Shown: in pieces, positions 1-5,013 of the stretch
How positions within the stretch are numbered: position 1 is the stretch's first letter
Layout of the letters: each line of letters opens with the position of its first letter
NCBI GenBank assembly: GCA_030623035.1
Contig: JAUXFK010000198.1
Location: 1-5,353 of the forward strand
Direction: 5' to 3'
Source: Deltaproteobacteria bacterium
GTDB taxonomy: Bacteria > Desulfobacterota > UBA8473
DNA: 5,353 bases
The notes under the pieces: generated by a model
What the model saw: the letters and a program-made list of their open reading frames with translations, nothing else
The model's database searches: none
Told to the model about the DNA's origin: nothing
Made by a program: the position numbers and the translations under genes

Positions 1-44
1 CAAAAAGATCATAAGGAAGCCGGGTTCAAACCCTGGCGAGATAG
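1..44 (+). tRNA. Possible 3' end of a tRNA (T-arm and acceptor strand), 5' part outside window
   Basis: Positions 20-36 form a canonical T-arm: a 5-bp stem (CCGGG with CCTGG, one G-T pair) closing the 7-nt loop TTCAAAC, which fits the TTCRANY consensus. Seven nucleotides (37-43) and a discriminator (44) could be the 3' acceptor strand. No CCA is encoded. The acceptor partner and the anticodon arm lie outside or cannot be fitted to positions 1-19, so the isotype is unknown. A terminator follows at once, as expected for the end of an RNA gene. It could also be a chance hairpin. Confidence 0.35.
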
Positions 45-66
45 GGGACGCGCACCCCCTCTTTTT
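43..66 (+). terminator. Rho-independent terminator after the tRNA-like end
   Basis: AGGGG (43-47) pairs with CCCCT (56-60) around an 8-nt loop, and a T-rich run (CTTTTT, 61-66) follows. A GC stem plus U-tract is the classic intrinsic terminator. It would end a transcript entering from the left. Confidence 0.6.
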
Positions 67-230
67 CTATATTTTCTGAAAAACGACATGTTATACAGAA
101 GGATTAAAACGGCTTATTGTAAAAAATCTGTCAAAAGGTTATAAGTCATTTTATAATGATTTGAGTATGTTCTGAGGGTTCAGAAGACATTGGGCCGGAC
201 AGTCAAGATAATTTATTATTGCATTACACT
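67..230. other. Non-coding stretch, nothing recognised
   Basis: This AT-rich DNA lies between the terminator and the promoter at 231. I see no ORF with coding character, no second attC and no integrase fragment on either strand. A TATAAT hexamer occurs at 152-157, but no -35 element lies at a suitable distance, so it is not called as a promoter. Together with the leader (260-356), this makes 1-356 free of protein genes. Confidence 0.6.
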
Positions 231-259
231 TTGAAATATAACTCATTTAGTTGTAGAAT
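231..259 (+). promoter_or_regulatory. Sigma-70 promoter reading into the integron cassette (Pc-like)
   Basis: The -35 box TTGAAA (231-236) and the -10 box TAGAAT (254-259) are separated by exactly 17 bp. Each matches the consensus at five of six positions. Transcription would start near 266 and read through the attI-like core into the membrane-protein gene at 357. The promoter lies outside the cassette boundary at about 335, so by position it would act like an integron Pc promoter. That role is inferred. Confidence 0.6.
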
Positions 260-285
260 TGAACAGAAACGATGGAATCACTTTT

Positions 286-317
286 CTGTATATCACTCTA
301 GATGTGGAGATATGCAG
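286..317 (+). other. Leader hairpin between promoter and first cassette
   Basis: CTGTATATC (286-294) pairs with GATATGCAG (309-317), nine base pairs including one T-G wobble, around a 14-nt loop. A competing hairpin pairs CAGAAA (264-269) with TTTCTG (283-288). The two share 286-288, so only one can form at a time. Both would lie in the 5' leader of the transcript from the promoter at 231-259. A function is not shown. Confidence 0.35.
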
Positions 318-324
318 AACTATA

Positions 325-340
325 GAATAACTTGTTAGGG
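325..340 (+). other. attI: attI-like recombination core (5' boundary of the first cassette)
   Basis: GTTAGGG (334-340) matches the integron core GTTRRRY at all but the last base. Directly upstream lies an inverted partner, so that TAAC-TT-GTTA (328-337) is palindromic, resembling the paired L and R integrase boxes of simple attI sites. The strand exchange point would be between G334 and T335. A true attC on the other side (an earlier cassette) was looked for and not found in 200-334. The call depends on the well-formed attC 490 bp downstream. No integrase gene is visible to confirm attI. Confidence 0.45.
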
Positions 341-905
341 CTACAAAGGAAGAGGGATGGAGATGGACGATCTAGAGAAATACATATTCGAACAAGTCAA
401 GATCGAGGTGGACTACACACGTTCTTGGCCTAATAAACTATTGGCTTTTTATGTCGCCATAAATTTCGGCTTGGCTGGTTCTTTCTTGGCGTTTTCGAGT
501 CGAGACAAAGGTCTCGCCGCAGTTCCTGATAGTGCAAAACTGCTAATAATTTTGGGCGTAGCAGTTTTGTTTTTTTGGACGATATGGCTCTTGATAAGAA
601 ATCATCTGTCATATATTGATTACCGAAACATCCAGATACAGTTTCAGATCGACCACCTGGAAAAAACACACAAAGAAAAGTTCTTGTTGCCAAAGATCTG
701 GTTTAGGTTGAACGACAGGAACATCTTCGCGCGCGGGCAAGGCTGGGGGTACTATGGGTTTATTACCGTTCTAGTCACCGCTATTACCATTGCGACGGTA
801 TGGGGCAGTAAGTACCTCTTTACGTCCTAACTGTGTTTTCAACCGGACGCGGTGTGACATCGGCGCAATATTTGGCCACCGTGCCATGCGCCGGTTAAAA
901 CGGCG
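335..905 (+). mobile_element. Integron gene cassette 1 (single ORF plus attC)
   Basis: The unit runs from the TT of the core at 334-340 to the G of the attC R' core at 905, about 571 bp. It holds one gene in the same direction as its attC, and the gene's stop codon TAA (828-830) is inside the R'' box. This compact layout is diagnostic of integron cassettes. By family knowledge such a unit is excised as a circle by an IntI tyrosine recombinase and expressed from an upstream promoter. No IntI is in the window, so mobility now is unknown. Confidence 0.75.
357..830 (+). CDS. Cassette-encoded three-helix membrane protein of unknown function
   Basis: I do not recognise a family for this 157-residue protein. 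It has an acidic, charged N-terminus (1-25) and three hydrophobic segments suited to transmembrane helices at about 28-46, 60-80 and 131-152. Between helices 2 and 3 is a charged, probably cytoplasmic loop of about 50 residues (81-130) rich in Tyr, Gln, Lys and Arg. No signal peptide cleavage site or catalytic motif is seen. Two starts are possible. ATG 357 has AAAGGA (345-350) 6 bp upstream. ATG 363, two codons on, has GAGGG at better spacing. The gene is the sole ORF of an integron cassette and is transcribed toward its attC. Membrane proteins of unknown role are common in cassettes. A defence or stress role is possible but not shown. Confidence 0.8.
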   Translation: MEMDDLEKYIFEQVKIEVDYTRSWPNKLLAFYVAINFGLAGSFLAFSSRDKGLAAVPDSAKLLIILGVAVLFFWTIWLLIRNHLSYIDYRNIQIQFQIDHLEKTHKEKFLLPKIWFRLNDRNIFARGQGWGYYGFITVLVTAITIATVWGSKYLFTS

Positions 906-911
906 TTAGCA
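825..911 (+). other. attC: attC recombination site (59-base element) of cassette 1
   Basis: R'' CTAAC (827-831) pairs with R' GTTAG (905-909). A short mismatched spacer follows (832-834 against 902-904). Then TTTT pairs with AAAA (836-839, 897-900), AACCGG with CCGGTT (841-846, 891-896) and CGC with GCG (848-850, 888-890). C840 and A847 on the 5' arm have no partner. On the recombinogenic bottom strand these become extrahelical G and T, as in well-studied attC sites. The central part (851-887) is the weakly paired variable terminal structure. The R boxes deviate slightly from the ideal (TCCTAAC and GTTAGCA against RYYYAAC and GTTRRRY). The size of 87 nt is in the normal range. Confidence 0.9.
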
Positions 912-931
912 TCAAAAATAAAAATTACTTT

Positions 932-1144
932 ATGAAAACATTCGATTTGAACATTGAAGAAATTTTAGAAAATTGGGAAATTCACCATGCTTTACGTGAG
1001 GTCATTGCCAACGCATTGGATGAACAATTATTATCAAACACAGAAAATATAAAAATTGAAAAATCGGGGAGTAGGGCTGACCCCTTCCTCTCTCATCATA
1101 CCGAATTAACAAGGTTTTTCAACTATTACTTCATGATCTCATAA
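932..1144 (+). pseudogene. Truncated GHKL (Hsp90-like) ATPase gene, cassette 2
   Basis: Residues 1-45 look like the start of a GHKL-type ATP-binding protein. The motif E23-x3-N27-A28-x-D30 is the N-box, where Glu and Asn act in ATP hydrolysis and Mg binding. The characteristic W15 and an amphipathic helix precede it. After residue 45 (about nt 1066) the protein stops resembling the family. The glycine-rich D-x-G-x-G box and everything downstream are missing, and the frame runs on only to 1144. Complete members are several hundred residues long. The gene begins 21 bp after the attC of cassette 1, so it is the head of a second cassette. No good Shine-Dalgarno precedes ATG 932. DNA of a different kind, possibly an insertion, replaces the rest. 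It is probably non-functional. Confidence 0.65.
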
Positions 1145-1209
1145 ATTTAATATCGGTTTTACGATCACAACTATTTCAAAAAGTCAAACGGAGACTTGAC
1201 CCTCTCCCC
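1066..1209. repeat. Possible small inserted element with imperfect terminal inverted repeats
   Basis: GGGGAG-T-AGGG (1066-1076) is mirrored by CCCT-CTCCCC (1200-1209), ten pairs with one bulged T, spaced about 120 bp. The left copy begins exactly where similarity to the GHKL ATPase ends. Between them is AT-rich DNA without an ORF of its own. This would fit a MITE-like insertion. However, nothing resembling the ATPase resumes to the right of 1209, so a deletion or a recombination junction is equally possible. Confidence 0.3.
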
Positions 1210-1229
1210 TCCTCACTCTCCCTCCCCTT
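1200..1229. repeat. Polypyrimidine tract
   Basis: Thirty consecutive bases contain a single purine (A1215), mostly as CCTC-type units. It lies between the truncated ATPase gene and the mutase promoter. Such tracts can adopt triplex structures, but no function is shown. Its left edge overlaps the right copy of the inverted repeat at 1200-1209. Confidence 0.55.
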
Positions 1230-1260
1230 ATCAACCAACCAGGCACTGCTGGAGTAAGGA

Positions 1261-1269
1261 TGCTATAAT
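1261..1269 (+). promoter_or_regulatory. Extended -10 promoter for the mutase operon
   Basis: TGC-TATAAT is a perfect extended -10 element (TGN plus the consensus hexamer). No good -35 lies 17 bp upstream, which extended -10 promoters tolerate. Transcription would start near 1276 and give a leader of about 115 nt. An alternative promoter 25 bp on is TTGACG (1290-1295), then 17 bp, then TAGAAA (1313-1318). Either would serve the gene at 1390; which one is used cannot be told. Confidence 0.5.
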
Positions 1270-1373
1270 CTAAGGCCCCCAAAAAAAAGTTGACGATTTA
1301 TCTTCAATATGATAGAAAAAATTAATCCTTTTTTTAAAGGGAAGACAGAAGAGATTCTTATATAAACTAAGAT

Positions 1374-1379
1374 AAGGAG
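1374..1379 (+). promoter_or_regulatory. Ribosome binding site of the mutase large subunit
   Basis: AAGGAG sits 10 bp before ATG 1390 and fixes that codon as the start. Confidence 0.8.
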
Positions 1380-1389
1380 ACGGCTCATC

Positions 1390-3054
1390 ATGGAAGCAAA
1401 GAAATCATATGGCGTGAAGGAAAAGGAAAGCAAGGAAGAGTTCACTACCGGTTCAGGGATACCGATCAAGAGGATATATACCCACGAAGATATAGCCGGC
1501 TTGGACTACAACAGGGATCTGGGATATCCTGGAGAGGAGCCGTATACGCGGGGGATATACCCCACCATGTACAGGGGAAGACCATGGACCGTACGACAGT
1601 TCAGTGGTCTTGATTCTGCTGAAGCCACGAACAAGAGATATAAGATGTTGTATGAAATGGGCACCACCGGCTTTGCAATCGCTATGGACGACGCAAGCTT
1701 GAACGGATTTGATCCCGATTCGCCGGAAGCGGAGTTTGAAGTGGGCGTTGGCGGTGTCAATGTCTTTTCAATGAGGGATATGGAGGAAATGTTTGATGGC
1801 CTGCCCATAGATAAGATATCCACGGCAGTAATCCAAATTATACATACAACCTGTCCCCATACTGCAATGTACCTTGCCATGGCTGAGAACAGGGGAATTG
1901 ATATAAGAAAAGTAAATGGAACCAGTGAGGGAGATCCTTGCAGTTATGGTGGCTGTTTCGATCCCGATATCTTGCCTGTCCGCCAGGTATTCAGGCTCTG
2001 TGGTGATTTAGTGGAATGGTGCGCTATGAATGCACCCAAATGGCACCCGGTAAGTTTTACCTCCTATAACTTTCGAGAGGCGGGAGTAAATGCCTATCAA
2101 GAGATAGGCGGGTTGATTGCCTCCGCGGTGGCCATTATTGAGGAGGTATTAAGTAGGGACAGGGGGCTGGGCGTAGATGACTTTGTGCCTCAACTTGCAT
2201 TCCACCTATCAGCTCACAATGATTTTTTTGAGGAAATAGCCAAGATGAGAGCAACAAGGAGGATGTGGTCGAAGCTAATGACCGAAAGATATAAGGCAAA
2301 AGATCCACAGACAAAGAGGCTTAAGTTTCATGTCCAGACAGCCGGTTCCTCTCTTACCTACCAGCAGCCATTGAACAACACTATTCGCGCCGCTTACCAA
2401 GCACTGGCGGCGGTTCTTGGCGGAGTCCAATCTCTTCACGTCTGCTCCTATGATGAAGCCATCTGTACCCCTACGGAAGAGTCGGCCATACTCTCTGTAA
2501 GGACTCAACAGATACTCCAGAATGAGACCAAAGTGACCAATACCGTAGACCCGTTAGCAGGTTCCTACTTTGTAGAATCGTTAACCAATGAAATGGAGAA
2601 AAGGGCATGGGATTTCTTTAACGAGATAGAGGAACGGGGTGGATGGGTTAAAGTAATAGAGACAAGATGGCTGCGCGATGAAGTCATAAACAAGGAAGTA
2701 TGTAAATATGAAGATGAAATAAGAAGAGGAGAGAGGAGAGTGGTAGGTGTCAACTGTTATAAGATGGAGGAGAAGCCAGGAAACATTACCTATTTCCGTC
2801 CCGATCCCGAGATCGCTAAGAAGATGAAGGAAAAAGCGGAAAAACTGAAGAGTGAGCGGGATAGTGTCAAAGTCGGGGAGGCATTGGCTGAACTCCGCGA
2901 AGCAGATGAGAATGGAGAGAACGTAATGCCTGCGATTATGAAAGCAGTTAAGGCCTATGCCACTCTGGAGGAGATAAATGATATAACAATTCGTCGCTAC
3001 CCCTTTGTTGGACATAGTAGTTTATTTTATGGTTTGAAAGGAAAGAGGCAATGA
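1390..3054 (+). CDS. Coenzyme B12-dependent acyl-CoA mutase, large (catalytic) subunit, methylmalonyl-CoA mutase family
   Basis: At 554 residues this has the size of stand-alone large subunits of split mutases (archaeal-type methylmalonyl-CoA, isobutyryl-CoA and 2-hydroxyisobutyryl-CoA mutases). These rearrange the carbon skeleton of acyl-CoAs by a radical route in the cytosol. Family marks include YPTMY (57-61), RPWTVRQ (64-70), the QSLH...DEA segment (347-357) and the late VVGVNCY block (451-457). Compared by eye with Propionibacterium methylmalonyl-CoA mutase, Tyr89 is Phe71 and Arg207 is kept as Arg202. Catalytic His244 is Asn227. The loop after GT (177-178) is rewritten to EGDPCSYGGC (180-189), and the SMT/NGA strand (about 146-154) is also changed. 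Phe at the Tyr89 position recalls isobutyryl-CoA mutase, but the retained Arg does not. The family is sure; the substrate is not, so plain methylmalonyl-CoA mutase may be wrong. The stop overlaps the start of the B12 subunit. Confidence 0.93.
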   Translation: MEAKKSYGVKEKESKEEFTTGSGIPIKRIYTHEDIAGLDYNRDLGYPGEEPYTRGIYPTMYRGRPWTVRQFSGLDSAEATNKRYKMLYEMGTTGFAIAMDDASLNGFDPDSPEAEFEVGVGGVNVFSMRDMEEMFDGLPIDKISTAVIQIIHTTCPHTAMYLAMAENRGIDIRKVNGTSEGDPCSYGGCFDPDILPVRQVFRLCGDLVEWCAMNAPKWHPVSFTSYNFREAGVNAYQEIGGLIASAVAIIEEVLSRDRGLGVDDFVPQLAFHLSAHNDFFEEIAKMRATRRMWSKLMTERYKAKDPQTKRLKFHVQTAGSSLTYQQPLNNTIRAAYQALAAVLGGVQSLHVCSYDEAICTPTEESAILSVRTQQILQNETKVTNTVDPLAGSYFVESLTNEMEKRAWDFFNEIEERGGWVKVIETRWLRDEVINKEVCKYEDEIRRGERRVVGVNCYKMEEKPGNITYFRPDPEIAKKMKEKAEKLKSERDSVKVGEALAELREADENGENVMPAIMKAVKAYATLEEINDITIRRYPFVGHSSLFYGLKGKRQ

Positions 3055-3446
3055 GAAAAATTAGGGTTTTGACGGCTAAGCTTGGATTTGACATGCATAA
3101 CAGGGGCATAATCGTTGTAAATAAGGCGTTAAGAGACAGTGGGATGGAGGTAATATATGTTAGCAATCAATTTCCTGAAGTAATAGCGGAAACTGCTTTA
3201 CAGGAAGATGTGGATGTCATTGGCATAAGTTGTTTAAATTCTGCCACCGGTATAGAACTTATGGCAAAGCTGATGAATATACTAAAAGAGAAGCGACTCG
3301 ATAATACGCTGGTAGTTTTTGGCGGGATCATTATTCCCGATGATGCGCCCAGGCTAAAAGAGATAGGTGTTGCAGAATACTTCCCCCCGGGATCGGATCT
3401 GGATTCAATGGTCAATTTTATCAAAGAAAATATCACAATGGGTTGA
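3051..3446 (+). CDS. Acyl-CoA mutase small subunit, cobalamin-binding
   Basis: This 131-residue protein is a single B12-binding Rossmann-like domain, the usual length for small subunits of split mutases. All three cobalamin motifs are present. D14-x-H16-x2-G19 supplies the lower-axial His, S60-x-L62 lines the nucleotide-tail pocket, and GG (91-92) lies near the end of a beta strand. The protein would hold adenosylcobalamin base-off/His-on and dock on the large subunit to form the active enzyme. Its ATG (3051) overlaps the TGA of the large-subunit gene (ATGA), so the two are translationally coupled and made together. AAAGGAAAGAGG (3037-3048) provides a ribosome binding site. No chaperone GTPase (MeaB/ArgK) or epimerase gene follows; the operon is cut off by non-coding DNA and the insertion element. 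Confidence 0.93.
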   Translation: MRKIRVLTAKLGFDMHNRGIIVVNKALRDSGMEVIYVSNQFPEVIAETALQEDVDVIGISCLNSATGIELMAKLMNILKEKRLDNTLVVFGGIIIPDDAPRLKEIGVAEYFPPGSDLDSMVNFIKENITMG

Positions 3447-3469
3447 TGGAAGATGTAGAAAAGGCATAA
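3446..3469 (+). pseudogene. Seven-codon ORF overlapping the mutase small subunit stop, possible gene remnant
   Basis: ATG 3446 overlaps the preceding TGA (TGATG), the arrangement of a coupled third operon gene. The frame reads MEDVEKA and stops at TAA 3467-3469. It could be the leftover start of a deleted gene such as the MeaB-type GTPase often found here. It is far too short to prove this, and it may be chance. Confidence 0.2.
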
Positions 3470-3509
3470 ACTCTTCGACAATGTAATAACCTCCATGGCT
3501 TGCTGATAC

Positions 3510-3545
3510 AGTAAAGAATACCGTGCTTCCGCACGTAGTAAAGAA
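3510..3545. repeat. Strong hairpin flanked by 9-bp direct repeats
   Basis: CGTGC-TTCC-GCACG (3522-3535) is a perfect 5-bp stem with a 4-nt loop. It is flanked by identical copies of AGTAAAGAA at 3510-3518 and 3537-3545. There is no T-run on the + side, so it is a poor terminator for the mutase operon. The layout resembles a duplication scar or a small repeat unit and lies just outside the presumed right end of the insertion element. Confidence 0.5.
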
Positions 3546-3582
3546 AGGGGGTCACCCATTAAAGGGCTTGTCAAGAGAAAAA

Positions 3583-3592
3583 ACACCTCTCC
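3583..3592 (+). repeat. Right-end subterminal inverted repeat of the IS
   Basis: ACACCTCTCC here matches, in inverted orientation, GGGAGGTGT at 5083-5091. Seven bases (ACACCTC) are exact, and the rest is imperfect. It lies about 10 nt inside an outward-facing TTGACA (minus strand, 3574-3569). Confidence 0.5.
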
Positions 3593-3597
3593 ATCCG

Positions 3598-3615
3598 AAA
3601 AAAATGCATTTTTTT
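3598..3615 (-). terminator. A7-TGCA-T7 palindrome, possible terminator of the IS non-coding RNA
   Basis: This is a perfect 18-bp palindrome: seven A, TGCA, seven T. On either strand it gives an AU hairpin running into a U-tract. It lies at the far end of the structured region downstream of the transposase and could end a minus-strand RNA. The stem is weak, having only AU pairs. Confidence 0.35.
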
Positions 3616-3616
3616 A

Positions 3617-3987
3617 CATGACTAACAAGACACGCACCAGTACCGCATCGTTTTCTTCCCCTTCCGCATCCGTTATTTCTTTCTTATCGGTTTACGGTTC
3701 AGCCTGAGGTAGACCGATCCGCACCAGTCACCCATCGGGTTCAAGGCGAATGTGATGTAAGCGCAATGCTTAAATCACTGCCCCTTCCGCCTGCGGCGGA
3801 CCAGAAAATCATCGGTTCCATACCGTGTTCAATGGAAAATTTACAGATCTTATGGTTATTAACCAACCCTTATATGACTCACGGCATAGGCGAATCAAGA
3901 TAGAAAGCGATCATCGTTTGGTTGTAAAGGGTGCAGTAGATACCAATCAGCCCTGGTGGATTCTATACCAACCCCTTTGCCGGTTCC
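3617..3987 (-). ncRNA. Candidate bridge/seek RNA region of the IS, downstream of the transposase
   Basis: No gene lies in this stretch, but it is dense in hairpins. At 3686-3718 ATCGGT pairs with ACCGAT, with further inner pairing. At 3752-3778 GTGAT-TAAGC pairs with GCTTA-ATCAC across one mismatch. At 3786-3800 TCCGCC pairs with GGCGGA. At 3853-3865 TGGTT pairs with AACCA. GTGCAGTAG (3931-3939) pairs with CTACTGCAC (3988-3996) across the transposase stop codon. In IS1111-type elements the guide RNA that pairs with target and donor DNA is encoded at this place. The position and structure are seen; the RNA and its true ends are inferred. A related short repeat, ACCAACCC, occurs at 3862-3869 and 3967-3974. 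Confidence 0.45.
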
Positions 3988-5012
3988 CTACTGCACTCTA
4001 AAAAGCTTGGCTTCATCAAACGGTACTTGATCCCGCATAACATAATAAGATGCCCTGGCTATTTTGTTACTCAAAGCCTTGATAGCAACTATCCCGTTCT
4101 TTTTGGCCATTTTTCGCTGATAGAATCTCTGTGCCTCAGGACAATATCTTATGGCGAAGTGGGCAGCCTCTACATATGCCCAGGATAGGTATTTGTTACC
4201 GTTCTTTCTGTTTCCCTCTCCTTTGCTTTTACCATTGGATAGCCGCTCGGCTTTTACACAACGACAATAAGATGAGTAATCTCCTACCTTGGGGAAACGG
4301 TTTATATCTCCCACTTCCAGCATGATGGTAAGTCCCAGAATATCTCCGATTCCCGGAATGGTCAGGAGAGATTTGAATTCTTTACGGAGCTTGACCTGAG
4401 ACATTATTTCCTTTTCTATATCTTTGATCCTCTCGGTCAAAAACCGGATGACCGCTATGTTACTCTTAGCAGATAATACCAACTGGGGATAGCCAAACAT
4501 CCCTTCAGTATCCGACTCGGTGAGTCTTTTGATTTCCCGAACCGATATTTTTGTGCCAAGGTTTCTGGTTATCATGCCCTGTAGACTCAAAATGTTGGAA
4601 GTCCTCTGCCTCACAAAGAAAAGCCTTCTACGCAGTAAATCCCTGGTTGGTCGCTCTTCTTTCGGATAGATGTATCCCTCTCTGGCAAAATGTTCAAACG
4701 TCGCATATGGGCTAACCAGAATGAGTCCCACCTATCATCCGTGTGTTTTAGTCCCTCATACTGTTTTATGGCAGAAGGATTGGCCAGATGTACCTTATGC
4801 CCATGTTCCTGCAACCCGTCTACCAGCCAGTAACAGTTGTATGTCGATTCTACCACTACTCCGGCAAGATCCTCCTTGAAGGGTTCCAGGTCTGATAAAA
4901 TTGTCCCCAGATCATTGGGCAATCTCCTTTTGTATAATCTCCGGTCTTGTTCATCAATGACTCCCAGATAATTATTTGTTGAATGTAAATCGATTCCAGC
5001 GTATACTTTCAT
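3988..5012 (-). pseudogene. IS110-family transposase (DEDD/RuvC-like plus Transposase_20), disrupted by a frameshift
   Basis: The protein spans about 341 codons, full length for the family, but is split over two frames. Frame one (5012 to about 4684) gives the RuvC-like domain with catalytic acidic residues D8, E55, D93 and D96 (segment KHTDDRWD, 89-96). Frame two (about 4680 to 3988) gives the rest: GYIYPKEERP just after the break, the helical linker, LLTIPGIGD and a Ser-containing stretch SNGKSKG, where the active Ser of the C-terminal domain is expected. The break is in the CTCTCT run at 4678-4683. Removing one CT pair would join LPE to GYIYP, giving the expected family sequence. No slippery heptamer is present, so a mutation is likelier than programmed frameshifting. 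The start ATG has AGGAGG 6 bp upstream. Normally this enzyme, with a guide RNA, moves the element. Confidence 0.85.
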
Positions 5013-5013
5013 C

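Noticed and set aside
200..334. An attC of a preceding cassette ending at the GTTAGGG core
   Set aside because: No CTAAC-type partner box or long arm complementarity is found upstream, so an attI-like site fits better.
430..693. Minus-strand frame of 87 codons opposite the cassette gene
   Set aside because: The plus-strand frame has transmembrane patterning, a ribosome binding site and the stop-in-attC arrangement; the antisense frame has none of these.
1241..1256. Possible sigma-54 promoter (AGGCACTGCTGG)
   Set aside because: The GG doublet is present, but no GC follows at the required distance, whereas a perfect extended -10 lies right beside it.
1506..1880. Minus-strand frame of 124 codons within the mutase gene
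   Set aside because: It lies wholly opposite conserved mutase sequence and shows no domain of its own.
2581..3015. Minus-strand frame of 144 codons opposite the mutase large subunit
   Set aside because: It is a shadow of a strongly supported gene, has a composition rich in Leu, Ser and Phe typical of antisense frames, and has no ribosome binding site or recognisable motif.
3167..3586. Minus-strand frame of 139 codons over the B12 subunit and its flank
   Set aside because: It overlaps a gene with all cobalamin motifs and has no coding character where it extends beyond that gene.
4131..4325. Plus-strand frame of 64 codons opposite the transposase
   Set aside because: It is a shadow of the conserved C-terminal transposase domain.
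4676..4690. Programmed -1 frameshift site in the transposase
   Set aside because: No X-XXY-YYZ slippery heptamer is present and the family is normally made from one frame; a 2-nt insertion explains the break more simply.
4670..4879. Plus-strand frame of 69 codons opposite the transposase N-terminal part
   Set aside because: It covers the catalytic RuvC-like segment of the minus strand and has no independent support.
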